64,000 nt of DNA from Calycina herbarum (Eukaryota > Ascomycota > Leotiomycetes > Helotiales > Pezizellaceae). The translations under genes were made by a program, and so were the position numbers. How positions within the stretch are numbered: the stretch's first letter is position 1; every line of letters begins with the position of its first letter. The stretch is from assembly GCA_001414485.1 (NCBI GenBank), contig LLEY01000130.1:62001-126000 (forward strand). Direction: 5' to 3'. The notes beneath the pieces were generated by a model, which worked only from the letters and a program-made list of their open reading frames with translations, did no database searches and was not told the origin of the DNA. This document shows positions 48,365-59,899 of the stretch, piece by piece.

Positions 48365-50977
48365 TGTTCTATGGTGTTCCGCAATACGAGGTATTGCGCA
48401 AATAGACGTCTATTTGCGCAATTTCCATCTATTTGGATAATAGACTAAGTAATTCCGCGATTATTTTTACTAGTCTAATTGCCCAATTAGACTAAGAAAA
48501 ATGTAGTAAATTTAAACTCCTAAATACAAAAATGAAGCTATTCCTAGCTTACTTTTTCGGCTTACGACCAGCCCCTAGTCTTGCCCCCCCTCTACCCCCC
48601 TTTTTAGCTAGCTTCTTTTGAGGAGGCGCACGTGCTGTCTTCTTTACTCTCTTTACTCTAGCTACTTCTTCCGCCTCTTTAGCCTCTCTATTACTTACAA
48701 TCACTTCAATAGGCTCATTATCACTTATTCTTGCCCCCTTTCGCTTACGCCCTACTCTTTACATCCTAGAGAGTGCTCTACGCCTATTAGTCAGTTGCTA
48801 CGCCACGCCTAGCTTAACCTTAGGCTGCTTTTGTGTATTAGATCTTGTAAAGAGGGATATACGCTGGGGGGGTTGGAGATTTTCCCTATTAAGCTCGTAG
48901 TACTAATATCTCCTACTTAAAAGTCTATGCTTATACGTTAATTAGTAGCTGCTAGGATAATAATCATTAACTCGGTAGAACATACGTGTTAGCTCAGTCT
49001 TTAGCTAAAGTTGTAAAAGGATAAGAAGTATAACTATAGCTCCTTTTATAAAAACTTTAGCTGCTTTAAGAGTGTTTTTTGCTAGCATTCTCTCTCTTAC
49101 TTATTCATTCTTTGTAGAAACTTGTTTCTCTATCTTAGAAAGTATTAGAGCTTTAGTCTCTAGAGCTATATTAGTATCTAATACTTCTTCTTCTTTGGGC
49201 CTACTAAGAAGTTAGTAAAAGAGAGGTAAAAAGAGGGGTAAAAGGAGGGGTAAGATATACGTACATAGGCTGAGCACCAGAAAGCTAGTAAGGCTTTCTA
49301 CTAAACTAGGCCTTAAAGGGAGTAACGTGAGCTGGGAGTATAGTAGTAGGTGTAAGGTTGATAACTTCTTGAAGTTCTAGAAGTAGTGAAACCTACTCCT
49401 GGAGGCTGCTAGCTCAGTCTATACGGAATGCAGAGAGACGAGCTTTAAATGTGCTATTTGCCTTCTCTATACTCCTCTAGGTTTGAGGATGATAGGCACG
49501 ACTGCGAATCTGTGTAATAAGTGGATTTTGTAACTCGTATAGTACTGTAAGCTCTCTCTTAAACTTAGTACCGTTGTCGTAATAGAATTTATAAGAGGAA
49601 CCGTTGTTTAAGATCTAGTAGGCTATAAAATAATTAGTTTTTATTAAGTTAAAGTAAGATAAGAACATACTAATAGCCTCGGTAATAGTCTTACTCTCCT
49701 TATTCTTTAGAGCGTATAGCTATACGTACCTTGAGAAGTGATCTTTAATCTGAAGGATCTACTTAAAGCTTTGTGATTCGTTATATCTAAGGAAGAAGAG
49801 TAGATCAGGTTAAGAAGTAAAGTCTATAAGATCTATATAGACTCTATTAAGGCAACGGTGTAAGGTAATTAGCTGGATAATAGTCGGTTTACGAGAAGCT
49901 CTTATAAGAGTATAGTATGTATACCTCTTAAGGATAAACTCTACGTCTTTCTGTAAGATCCTGTAATATAACTCTGTATAGCGTATATAAGTCTTATTTA
50001 TACCTAAGTTTATTAGTTAATTAAATAAGAATAAGTAGAGTTAGGCACTTACTAGTATGCTTTAGTCTACGATGTACTCTAGTAATTAGATTAAAGGCGT
50101 TAAGGTACAAACTGCGTATCTCTTTAGGTAATCCGTTCTACGAACTGATTTAGGTTAACGATATACTTGGTTATTATTAAGTATATACTTGTTAAGAGCT
50201 TTAAACTTTACTATAGATTGCCTTACTCTTTCTACTATTAGGAGATCTTAAGAGACTACTTGTTTTAGGTTTTATAGCTAATTACAGTACTCGAATCACT
50301 TATAAGAAGTGAGATATCTCTTATTAGGAGAGGCTTTAAGGTAGTCGTGAAATTCCTACTTAGCTAAAGTACTAAAAGAGGTGATATTTGGCGGTTCAGA
50401 GCCCTTAGAGGGGAATAGAGGGGTGAACCGGACCCCTTAAGGTGAAGAGTAAGGGTCGTTAACGTCTATAATAGTAGGGTAAAAGAGGGGTAAAAATAGG
50501 ATAGAAATATAAGGTTAAAATACTTTAGTTCTTTAAGAAAAAGAAAGAGATATCTAGTTAACTATATAGAATAACTCCTAATAGTAAGATAAGAGAGAAG
50601 TGCTGTTCTCCTAGCCTCTCTAACCTCCCCCTTTTTAACTGACCTACCTTGTTTTACCTACTTTTCACTTACTGATATACTTCTAAAACCTTAGTAAATA
50701 TAAAGAAAGTTAAATATTACTACTAGGTATCTATTAATCTTATATCTAAGTTTTAAAGAAGTTTTAACTATTCTTTATTAGGCAGGTAAAGTGGGAATAG
50801 CCTCAAATAAGTGCTAGGAGTGACGTAGAGAGAGTTTTGAAAAAAGTGTATTTGATTAAAATCGCGGTATTAGACACCCGATTTGGGCCATCTATTGGTT
50901 TGCGCAATCCAGAATTTATTGCCCAAATAGATTAGTCTAATTGCGCAATACCTCGTATTGCGGAACACCATAGCACA
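48365..50977 (-). mobile_element. DNA transposon with integrase-type (DDE) transposase, Ginger-like
   Basis: 2613 bp, ends TGT...ACA. The terminal inverted repeats TGT(T/G)CTATGGTGTTCCGCAATACGAGG...GCAA match 36 of 37 bases (48365-48401 and 50941-50977). The target duplication is GATC (48361-48364 and 50978-50981). TGT ends, a 4 bp duplication and a retroviral-integrase-type transposase are the features of Ginger-class cut-and-paste elements. RIP is moderate: stops are few and much of the frame is readable. No LTR, gag or RT is present. It interrupts a 2EXR-type gene. Confidence 0.75.
48549..50420 (-). pseudogene. Integrase-like transposase of the 48365-50977 transposon
   Basis: The minus-strand frame has scattered TAG/TAA. 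Catalytic motifs of the rve-type core are visible: YIDLIDFTS (about 49836-49810), YYDNGTKFKREL (about 49585-49550) and AYHPQT.RSIEKANSTFKA (about 49500-49443), giving D, D and E with about 36 residues between the second Asp and the Glu. An N-terminal domain near 50380-50100 reads EFHDYLKASPNKRYL and KFKALNKYILNNNQVY. The C-terminus is very basic (KKLAKKGGRGGARLGAGRKPKK-like) and ends at TAA 48549-48551. It would have cut and joined the element's ends in the nucleus. The start codon is not identifiable. Confidence 0.72.
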
Positions 50978-51257
50978 GATCGATTCTTGCTATTCCCCAC
51001 TCTAAAAACTTTTCCTTCGCTTCCCTCGCCGTGATTAGTGCTCCCGATAAATCTGGTGGAAATCAGCCAACATCTCGTTCTCGTAAACCGAGAGTTATTG
51101 TTGCTTGTTCTGGTAAAGCGTGAGCCCATATTTGCAATCTGATCTCAACAGGTAGACACTCAAATAGAGGAAAGTTTAGTAAAGAGGATTTTGAGATGGG
51201 GGGAGGATTTGAGAAGTTCATTGGGAAATTTGTAAGATTGATGAGAAGACGAAACAT
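50978..51257 (-). pseudogene. 2EXR-family gene, N-terminal part
   Basis: From ATG 51257 the minus strand reads FPLFECLPVEIRLQIWAHAL (about residues 29-48), the signature start of 2EXR-domain proteins (F..F..LP.E.R..IW). A TGA at about 51070-51068 follows RERDVG, then the same frame continues as FPPDLSGALITAREAKEKFL and EWGIARI up to the transposon. Removing the transposon and one GATC keeps the frame into 48364. The function of 2EXR proteins is unknown; they form large families in Leotiomycetes and related fungi. Confidence 0.66.
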
Positions 51258-51942
51258 GTGTTCGATTTTAAGTGGTCAGTTCTGGCTGACAAATAGAGTG
51301 CAGATCTAGCGTCCAAAGCGACTAGCTCTTGTTAGACTAAGTTGCATAATTTATAGGTTGTGTATCGCAAATAATTTTTAGCTAATTATCTACTAAAAAC
51401 TCCATAGAAACTTATCACCCTTTTTAGGGTTACTACATAACACTCTCGCTTATTTCGTCGCCTTCTAAGGCGTAGTCTAGGACTGAGAATTCTGCTTCGC
51501 GCAGGTTAACACAGCTTTCCTTCTGATTGAATTGATTTTTTGTATGTAAGATTCCTGGGCTCTCTTCCTCATACAAGGATGTACCCTCATTTCTCATTAC
51601 TAGTATTTCTGGGACTATTACAAGTTTTTTAAGTTTCTAATTCTTTCAACTCCTTTCGAACAACACGTTTAATTAATCCAAAATGTTTCAGTTACACAGG
51701 TATGCCCTCCTAGGAGCAATGCCCGAATCTCTTACTTAGAAATGTCACTTGGTTTTCACGTTTTGAATCTTGGGTTTTGTATTTTGAAAGATAAACAATC
51801 TATATTTATTTAAATGAGTTTGCACCTGAATATATATGACAAACACCTGGCTTGTCTAAGAATTTATACGTAAGGCCGATGAATACTTTCCCTTTTCAAA
51901 CTTACTCTCTCGTTACAATTAAACCCATTCTTGAAAGATGAG
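51258..51942. other. Intergenic
   Basis: About 0.7 kb, AT-rich, between the 2EXR pseudogene promoter side and the 3' end of the next gene. No feature is recognised. Confidence 0.45.
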
Positions 51943-52977
51943 TTAACGACGTCGACTTGAGCTCCCTTGGTCTCTTGGGTTTCGATCAACATGGTCTTCA
52001 GCTGTGCGTCGACTAATGTTCATCTTGGCCATCAAATACTCAATCTCCGCCTCTCGTTCGCAAATTGCATCATAGTCTCTTGGACGACCATGTCTGGAGG
52101 AGGAGCTTTTACCTGATGATCTACGAGGCTCATTATCAACTTCGATTACTATGCTTCCATCGCATCTTCGGTAAGTGCGGGTACTCGGGCCTGGGGAAAC
52201 ATGGCGAACACGAATATGAGGTTGCTCATAGTCATCATAGCTTGGTCTACGTCCTCGGCTTCTTCTAGAGGTTGGAGCTCGGCGGGGAGGTGATGGATCA
52301 CGTCGGCTGGATCGATGGCTAGACTCGCGCTGAGTGCGAGAGCGAGAAGGTGGGGAAACCGGCTCGCCATAAGAAGGTCTACGTCTGCTATAAAACTCCT
52401 CGCGATCATCGTTAGCAGCAGGTGGTGGTGAGGGTGCGCGGGGTGGAGGAGGTGATGAGCTTCTTCCATATGAAGAACCTCTTGAACGTCCCGAACTTTC
52501 GGGATAAACGTACTCCCCGTAAGAAGGCCTTTCGTAATGAGATCGTGGTGGTGATGGGGAACGACTCGAGGCATAGCTAGATGGATAACCACCCGAAGAG
52601 GAGCCTGCCGATGCACGGTTAGAGTAACCATCAGAAGCGTAGCCACTCCGAGGAGGAGAACTTGCCCCGTAGTATCCAGAACTGCTGTAACCTTTGGAAT
52701 AGTACTTAGATCTAGCACCCTCAGCCTGGCGGGCCTCAAATTCGGAAGGGAATTTGTCACCCTTACCGTTGTATCGAGGTGCACGAGCTTCAAACTCCTT
52801 GTCTACCTCTTTAAGAACCTTCTCGCGAGAAAGACCTTTCTTGCAGAAGAACTCGACCATTTCCTCCTTGGTCATTGATGTTTTTCCATTGAATTCTCTT
52901 GGATCGACTTGAATTGTTTCAGGCTCTTCATCCTCAACGGTATAAAGAGCCGGAGTGTCGTCGTTGTAGGAAGACAT
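51943..52977 (-). CDS. Disordered Ser/Arg/Pro-rich protein
   Basis: A single exon of 344 residues, family not recognised. The N-terminus is acidic (LYTVEDEEPETIQVD) and followed by a helical-looking segment, TSMTKEEMVEFFCKKGLSRE (about 34-53) and KVLKEVDKEFEARAPRYNG. Residues about 90-290 are disordered, with SPSPPRS, SSPPPPRAPSPPP and SRR blocks resembling RS/SP-rich RNA-processing proteins. A short motif with TYRRCDGSIVIEVD (about 265-278) and a charged C-terminal helix (CEREAEIEYLMAKMNISRRT) complete it. Promoter-like sequence with a TATATATAGG box is at about 53038-53050. The product is probably nuclear, but only composition suggests this. Confidence 0.72.
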   Translation of the reverse strand: MSSYNDDTPALYTVEDEEPETIQVDPREFNGKTSMTKEEMVEFFCKKGLSREKVLKEVDKEFEARAPRYNGKGDKFPSEFEARQAEGARSKYYSKGYSSSGYYGASSPPRSGYASDGYSNRASAGSSSGGYPSSYASSRSPSPPRSHYERPSYGEYVYPESSGRSRGSSYGRSSSPPPPRAPSPPPAANDDREEFYSRRRPSYGEPVSPPSRSRTQRESSHRSSRRDPSPPRRAPTSRRSRGRRPSYDDYEQPHIRVRHVSPGPSTRTYRRCDGSIVIEVDNEPRRSSGKSSSSRHGRPRDYDAICEREAEIEYLMAKMNISRRTAEDHVDRNPRDQGSSSRRR

Positions 52978-53583
52978 TTTGGTTGTTTTGTTTTACTGAT
53001 TAAAAGAAAAATAACAAACAGTAAGAAAGTGTAGTGCTGTATATATAGGAAAATTGGTTAACTGAAGAGCAAGTACTAAAGTGGGTACCCTTGTATATAT
53101 AGACTACACAAAATTGTTGTTTAGAAATTGCCACAAAGCCTAAATATCTGCGAGGGGAAAACAAGGTAAGATGCGCTCTTTATTTACATGAGGGTCACCT
53201 TTATATCATGAACAAAGAGCAACTTGGAAAACCCGCTTTGATGAATTATAGTCAAGGAGATAACTCGGAAACCTGTGCCGTTTTAATTAGGCGGAGAAAG
53301 GAAAACGTAAAGACAATAGCATTGTTAGCACGATCCTCGCGCTCATCGTCTGGAAAAAGCTCTCATGTTGGCCCATTTCCAAAATTGCAAGTGGCAACAA
53401 GGAACCCAACGAGGACAACCCATTTTACAGCTGCGCAATGTTAGAGGTCAAAAAGACGGGAATTGAAAATGGCTCACTGTGCTTTCAATAATTGAAGATT
53501 ACGGATCTACGACGCAAAATAGCCCCATATCCATGAAATCAAACTAGGAAGAAAAGATTCCAGATGATCTCAGTCAGGAAAGC
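52978..53583. other. Intergenic between two minus-strand genes
   Basis: About 0.6 kb. The half near 52978 is the promoter of the disordered protein gene (TATATATAGG about 60-70 bp upstream of its ATG, a second TATATATAG near 53093). A 78-codon plus-strand frame at 53208-53444 lacks any family likeness. Confidence 0.45.
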
Positions 53584-54503
53584 TCACCACGCACAATCCT
53601 TACCCGAGTATAGAGGATACCCCTCCACAAAAATATCAAGAAACCTCCCATTTTCTTCCTTCCCCGCACCAATAATCTTCTCCAAAGTAGCTTTCGCTCC
53701 CACTTCGACATCAAGATCTGCATTAGCACCACCAAGATCGGTTCGGAGCCACTTGGTAATCGTTAGTCCGAGATACAAAGCATGGTTTTGAAAGAAAAAG
53801 AATTAGGGGGGCCTTACTCCTGGACTGATGCAGAAAATGGTGAAGCCTTCCTTTTCATATGCGAGCGAATATTGCATAGTCAAAGAATTGAGTGCGCTCT
53901 TGGAGATTTTGTAACCCGGGGTGGGAAGGAATTGGATCAAGTGAGCATGGGTTATGGAGCCGACTGTTGAAGATCTATGGTTTTTCACCAAGTCAGTGAA
54001 CCATGCCGAAACAGTTCGATAGGATGAAACTAACATATTAACAATCTTCTTAAGATTGCCCTTCTGGAGGAGTGGAAGAAAAGCTCTCGTAACCAAATGC
54101 ACACCGACAACATTGACAGTCAAATGCTCATCAAGGTCCTCCCTAGCAAAAGTCTGTCAGAAAGTGTCCAAATAAGATTTAGGTAGGAATCATACATAGT
54201 AGCTATTCCCTGAGGGGTAAAGTTCGAGATGGCTGCATTATTGATAAGAACATCGAGTCCTTTCTCACCCAGCTTCTCTCCTACCACTTTCACAGCGTTC
54301 TTGATGCTGTCCTCGCTCTTGGCCTCGAGTGGAACATTGACAATTCTTCCAGGATTCTTCTCAATAAGCTCCGTGAGTGCTGTAGAAGTGCTGCGAGAAG
54401 TCGCGAAGATAGTACCAACTTCGGAAGAAGGACGAGAAGCCAGCTGTTTGACGAGAGTAAGACCAAGGCCACGACCGCAGCCTGTGATAAGATATGAAGC
54501 CAT
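53584..54503 (-). CDS. Short-chain dehydrogenase/reductase
   Basis: Four exons give 246 residues: 54503-54196, 54142-54035, 53974-53818, 53751-53584. Introns are 54143-54195, 53975-54034 and 53752-53817 (GT-AG, 53-66 bp), placed so that the family motifs join: IVNISSTVGSI across intron 2 and CISPGWLRTDLGG across intron 3. Motifs are the nucleotide-binding TGCGRGLG (residues 7-14), NNAA (about 88-91), the catalytic Ser in NISS, and YKISK (Tyr/Lys pair). The length and the VNVVGVHLVTRAFLPLL segment match the C-factor/sniffer-like classical SDR group, NAD(P)H-dependent carbonyl reductases of the cytosol. The substrate is unknown. Without splicing the frames appear broken, but each junction is well supported. 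Confidence 0.88.
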
Positions 54504-55908
54504 GATGTGAGATGGAAATCCAGAGAAAGAACTGTGCGAGTAATAAAGAGTCTCGAACTGCTGTTTGATATGCTCAAAACATGGTACAAGCCTGCTTGTT
54601 TATATATCTTGTTGCCCAAACCGCAGCTCCGGGTTTAAGAACGGGATAAACTCCATTGAGACACATCAACTCCGAAAATGGGCCCTGAACCTACTGATTT
54701 GCTGCCAATCGCCGATATTCCTTTGAAATTCCTACAACTTTCTTCATGTTTACCTACACAGACTTCTCAATTTGGCACAATTGGCGTTGTATCTTAGCAA
54801 GCAACCGTTTCGCTGAGAAATCGATGCTGTGATTGGTCGAATCGTACGGGCCCTGTTCGTTTAGGCGAGGTTTAGCGATTACGCCCCTTGTTTAGGCGTG
54901 ACATTTCATGAAATGTTGCAGCTTACATATCAAAAAGCAGTACTCGTAGGTATGAGCTGGGCCCTACTGCATAGAACCAAGGGACTTACCGAAATATGTG
55001 AAATTTATAAAATTGATGCATGTTTTGTAGATTAGTACTGGATTTCCAGGCTAGCTTGACTGGACTATTTACTCACCGCCCAGGTGGCAGGATGATTTGG
55101 ATTTGACTGAAAGGCTTACTGGTGGAGGTTATCCGTTTGTGATGTCTGACTGTGTTTTGAACGACAGCTATGAGTTTGAATTCTACAGGAATATTTGGCG
55201 GTGTATATATTGCCGAGCTGGAGCTATTTCTATGCTACCTCCAAATAGCTGAAGTTCATTTTCTAAACCGTTGACAGGTTGCATGTGAGCGGCTAGAGAC
55301 TTTCCTTCTTTTTTAATACTATTTGTAGGCAAGCCTGTCAGTACCTAGGGCAAATTGCAGGTAACCTATGAATAGCAACAATATTTTCAAAGCGTAGGCT
55401 TCAAGAACTAGTACAGTAGGCAAGTTATTTTTAGATAAGTGAACAGCGAATTGATTTATCAAGTCGGTTGATGTTATAAGAGCTTGATTTTCAAGATGAA
55501 TCATTTAAACGAAAATCTTCACCCTATCCTTCCCTCAAAAAAACCCTTACAAAAAGTCAGTCCCTAGTTAATTATTGTTTAGGACAGAATAGTGACAAAA
55601 ATTGAAAGGATGGCTTACACATACAATCTCTGATCAGTCGTCGGTACATCAGGTCGTATGTACCACATCAAATCAACAAGGAAGGAAAACCAGGGTATAA
55701 GTATACTATTTGGACACACACACACTCTCTCTCGTTGACTTCCCAAAACGTAATATACAAAAAAACTCTGAAACGGACTTCATGATACTCATGACCATAC
55801 TCTCCCCCCTTCGAACCCCACCCATGCTCATGCAAAACTATCGCGTACAAGCAAAAAACGCGACTTATGAATACAAGAGCTAAGCTATCCACATACCGAT
55901 CAGCCAGA
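54504..55908. other. Intergenic
   Basis: About 1.4 kb. Nearest 54504 is the SDR promoter with TATATATC near 54600. The remainder is ordinary AT-rich spacer; short frames at 55319-55504 and 55668-55919 are chance, and the latter overlaps the last golgin exon. Confidence 0.45.
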
Positions 55909-58900
55909 TCATTTCGCAATAGCAGCCAACCATTTATCCTGATCCTTCCTGCAAATCACAAAAAATTAGCAACCCAACAATCTCCACTCCGAGTTCGCGC
56001 AAACTTACCTATCAAAATGTAACAACTGCCCCAAAACAGTCTTAACCAAATCGCCCCGTCGCTTTTTGTCTTTCTGCTCCAAGAACTGGAGCAAGATGGT
56101 CTTCAAGTAGACATAATCCATGCCACCCGCAGACCCATTGGCCGCCGGACTCCCCGCTCTCCCGCTATCAATCGAGGATCGCGAGGAGTCGTTCATCTTC
56201 AATTGCTTAGCTTGCAAAGCCTTGTGCTCCTTCTGAAGCTTCTCGAATTTCAGATTCGCTTCGTCCAGTAGACGTCTCAGGTCAGAACGTTGTTTTTCCG
56301 CATCCCTAACCTGCTTCTCAGAACCATCAAGCGCATTCCTAAGCTCGCCCATCGCGGAGCGCGTTTCCTGGACTTCTTGCGTAGCTCGTTCGGATGCAGA
56401 CTCAAGATCATCCCTTTTGCGTTTCCACTCCTTCTGCGCTTGCGCCAATTCATCCCGATCATCAACCGCCCTCTTAATATCCCGTTCAAAGTCTCGAATC
56501 TTGCTTTTCAACTCCTCCACTTCCCGAGCTTTTTTACGTCCATTAGTACTAGCTTCATCCTCCGCGCGATCGCGCTCCTCGATAGCTGCTTCCATGCGTT
56601 CTCGCATTTCTCGGACCTTGGCGTCTGCGCGATCATCAACATCAGCCAGTAACCTGCGCATCGTCTCGCCCTCTCGGGTGCGTTCGGAGAGGAGACGTTG
56701 AACTTCAGCGAGTTCTTCTTCCAGGGACTCAGATTGGTCCTTTGCTTCTTTGAGCTGCATTGCCATTTCGGCGGATTGGTCGCGCATGGAACCTAGGAGG
56801 CCTTGGGCGTTATTATATTGACTCCCCCTGAGCTCAACCTCCTCCCTCAGCCCCTTCGCTTCAGAACTAAGTTTCGAAACCTCCTCTTCCAAATCCCGGA
56901 CTTTGATGCGTAATTTCCCAGCTTCGTCCTGCACCTTCGCGAGCTCAGCAGAAGCTTTCTCCCCCGAAGCAGCAAGTTGTATCTTCTCCGCCTCACTCCT
57001 CCTCATATCCCGCTGCGCAATACGAGCTTGATCCTCAGCTCTCAAACGCCCATTCGTTTCCTGCGTGACTTTCTCATTCAAAGTCCTAATCTCGCTTTCT
57101 CGATCCGCAGCTTGTTTCTTGAAACTTCCTACATCGGAGCGGAGGTCTTTTTCTCTTGCTTCTAATCTTCTCAGTTCCGAAGTTCGAGTGGCAAGTTCTT
57201 CCTTGGTGGTTTTCAGAGTTGCGTTTTCGGTGCGGAGAGTCTTGAGTTCTGGTTGGGCTTTTTGAAGGACCTCTCGGAGGTCGGTTAGGTCTCTGTATCG
57301 TGATGTTGCCAACTGGTGTGCTGCTCCAAGATCTGTTTGCAAGGCTGCTGACTTTGTTTTGAGGTCTTCGTACTCGGCTGTTAAAGACTTGAAGTCGACT
57401 CCTATCTTTTCGCTCTCTTTGGATTGTGACTTGTGAATATCAATCTCCTTCTCCAACGTCATAATTCTCCTCTGGAGCTCCCTCTTTTCTCCCTCGAGCT
57501 CTTTGATCTTTTCCATGGCTTCCACGTGTTCCTGGCCATAATTGGAGAGTTCTTCCCGAACATGATCAAGTTCTTCCCGGAGATCTGCTTCCGTCTTGCG
57601 CTGGGTTTGGAGTTTCGAGATTTGAGAATCTCGGTCTGCTACTTCCTCCTTGAGTCTTGAAATTTCAGCTTGCGTATCAGTAGCCATCGGCGAAGGTGGC
57701 GCTGATGCTTGTTCTGTTTCTTTCTCCGCAGCACCCTCTTTAGCAGCCGCAGCTGCAGCTCCTCCCTTCTTCTTCTTTTTATTCTTCTTCTTGCCACCCC
57801 CAGTTGTTGTCGGTGGTACGGCTAGCGTACCTGCTTCCGGGGCCTTGGCTTCATTCTCATCAACATGGCTTCCCGTCTCCTCCTTGAGCTGTTCCGTCGA
57901 AGTTTTATTGGATTCGGAGAGTTCTTGAATTCTTTTAACGTCACTAGCAAGGGAGGCTTCCAATTCCTTAATCTGGGCATCTAACCTCTGACTGCTGGCT
58001 TCATGCTCCTTGCGAGAACTCTTTTCCGATTCCAATACTCGCTTGAATATCTCCTTTTCCTTTGCGATATTGGTTTCCAAAGACGATATTTTCGCACTTG
58101 ACTCTTTCTTAGTACTCTCAAGCTTTGCTTCAAGATCAGCAAAACTCTTTTCCGAGGTTCCCAATTTCTGTTTCAAGGTGGAAATTTCCTCTGTCTGCGT
58201 CTTGATTTGTTCCAATCGATCCTGGCCAGCGGTCACAGCTTCCTTTGATTCGTTGAGCTCTCGGGTTGCCTTTTCCAGGTTCTCAACCAAGCCAGAACTT
58301 GATTCTCGAGCGACTGCGAGATCTGTCTCCAAGGTGTTGACCTTTGACTTTAGGCTTTCAACTTCGGCAGTTTTCTCCTTGACTTCTGCTTGAAGTTTGG
58401 GTATTTCGTCATCATATGAAAAGAACTCTTCGCTAACGTCTTTGTTGTCCGTCGCTTCTGGTTTCTGCTTGGGGGAGAATAAATTCATCACAGAAGAAAC
58501 GGGGGATTTGACTGATGCCGTAGGCGTATCGATACTGCCAGCATTTGTCTGTATAGTCGAGACAGTGGTACTTTCCTCGGCTTGTGACGATTTCAGAGTT
58601 TCCAACTGCTCCCGCACAGCCAAAGTTTCCTTTTCGGACTCCTCAAACTTTTTCTTATAGTTGTCGCGATCGGCAGATACACGTTTGAATTCATCCATGA
58701 CCATGTCCCCCTTCAAATTCAGCTGGCCAAGGTATTCAACGAGGGCATCGGGATTGGCAATAGTCTCCAAGGGTGTATGTTCCTTAAGGGCTCGCTCGAA
58801 TGGTTCAATTGAGATAGCTTTCGCATGTGCAACCCTGTAAGAGCGCAAAAGGTCTAGTTGTGTCAATTAAAGTCATACAACCAACTCCCACCATCGTCCT

Positions 58901-59459
58901 ACCTTTATATTTTGCCTGCAAGTTTTCAAATCTCTGCAACCTCGTACGCACATCTGCAGGTAAATCAGATAACTTTGTTGGGGTTTCCGCAATCTTCTTT
59001 GCGCCATCTACAGGACTTTTGGCCTCGGAGGCCTTATTCGTTTCCGCCATTGTATCGTTCTTTTCCGAAACTGGTTGTCCGGCACTCGAAGATTCTTCTG
59101 TCTCGTCCTCTTCTATCACAAAAGCACTCTCAAATTCGGAGGGGTCTGGACCTCGAGCTGGCGAAGCATCGCCTTCTTTTGGCTTTTGTCTCCGTGGCTT
59201 TGTGGAAGGGGATTCGTTTCGGGAGGAGGAACGTCGAGCTGGGGAACTGGTGGAATTGGATCGCGATAATGTGGGATCTGAGCCTGAGCCTGTGGTAGAC
59301 TTCTGGCGTGCTTGCTCCTCTGCTATTCGGGAATCTATGGCCCCCTTGAGTCGCTGTGGACAGGTCAGCTCTAAGACTATTCGAGGGCAAGGCTGCGATG
59401 GAAATGGAAATGGAAATGGAAATAGAAATAGAAATGGTGGTTAAGGTTACCTGGAACAT
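55909..59459 (-). CDS. IMH1: GRIP-domain golgin (Imh1-like)
   Basis: Four exons give 1114 residues: 59459-59451 (only ATG TTC CAG), 59353-58903, 58853-56009, 55948-55909. Introns are 59354-59450, 58854-58902 and 55949-56008. The start reads MFQRLKGAIDSRIAEEQARQ, the usual golgin N-terminus. A Ser/Pro-rich acidic region follows, then about 850 residues of coiled coil (heptads of L/E/K/R) broken by a Lys/Ala-rich loop (GGGKKKNKKKKKGGAAAAA). The C-terminus is a GRIP domain: YVYLKTILLQFLEQKDKKRR with LGQLLHFDRKDQDKWLAAIAK completed by the last exon. GRIP golgins bind Arl1-GTP on the trans-Golgi and tether endosome-derived vesicles. It shares a 440 bp promoter region with lunapark. Confidence 0.9.
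59400..59437. repeat. (GGAAAT)n microsatellite in golgin intron 1
   Basis: Six copies of GGAAAT/AGAAAT lie just inside the donor of intron 1. They are pyrimidine-rich on the sense strand and make this the longest intron of the window (97 bp). Length variation would not alter the protein. Confidence 0.85.
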
Positions 59460-59899
59460 CGTGGCCACGTCGCGGTGGAAATTGTTTCAATAAGACCAGA
59501 TCACTAGCTTGTAGGCAAAAGGTCAATTAATAATTGAATATCATGGTTGCGACAGTTGCGGCATCAAGACATGAATCACTGGCCAAAGCCTACACCTGTC
59601 AACATTCAAAGCGCAGCCCCCAGCAGTGAGCCTGACACACCACAGCTCTTCTTCTTGGTGGCGCTGTCCGTGCCACAGTGGATTCACAGCTTCTTACAGT
59701 GGACTACAGGGGCCTTTTGGTGTTGCCTTCCAGGTTGCTTCTTGGGCGGCCTTCCGGGACCTTCAAAGGAGCTCTGAACACAAAATGCCACGCGACTCTC
59801 TCTGAGCAAGACAAGCAAGACATCTATTGCAACCTCAACCACTGTCACTGCGACAGCATGATATGCTGATACTCGAGCTTCTGGATAGCTTCATTTACA
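59460..59899. promoter_or_regulatory. Shared divergent promoter of golgin and lunapark genes
   Basis: 440 bp separate the two start codons, with no gene between. The sequence is GC-normal and lacks an obvious TATA box on either side. Both flanking genes act in the endomembrane system, so co-expression is plausible but not shown. Confidence 0.55.

Noticed and set aside
48618..48812. 64-codon plus-strand ORF
   Set aside because: It is opposite the basic C-terminus of the transposase and lacks features of its own.
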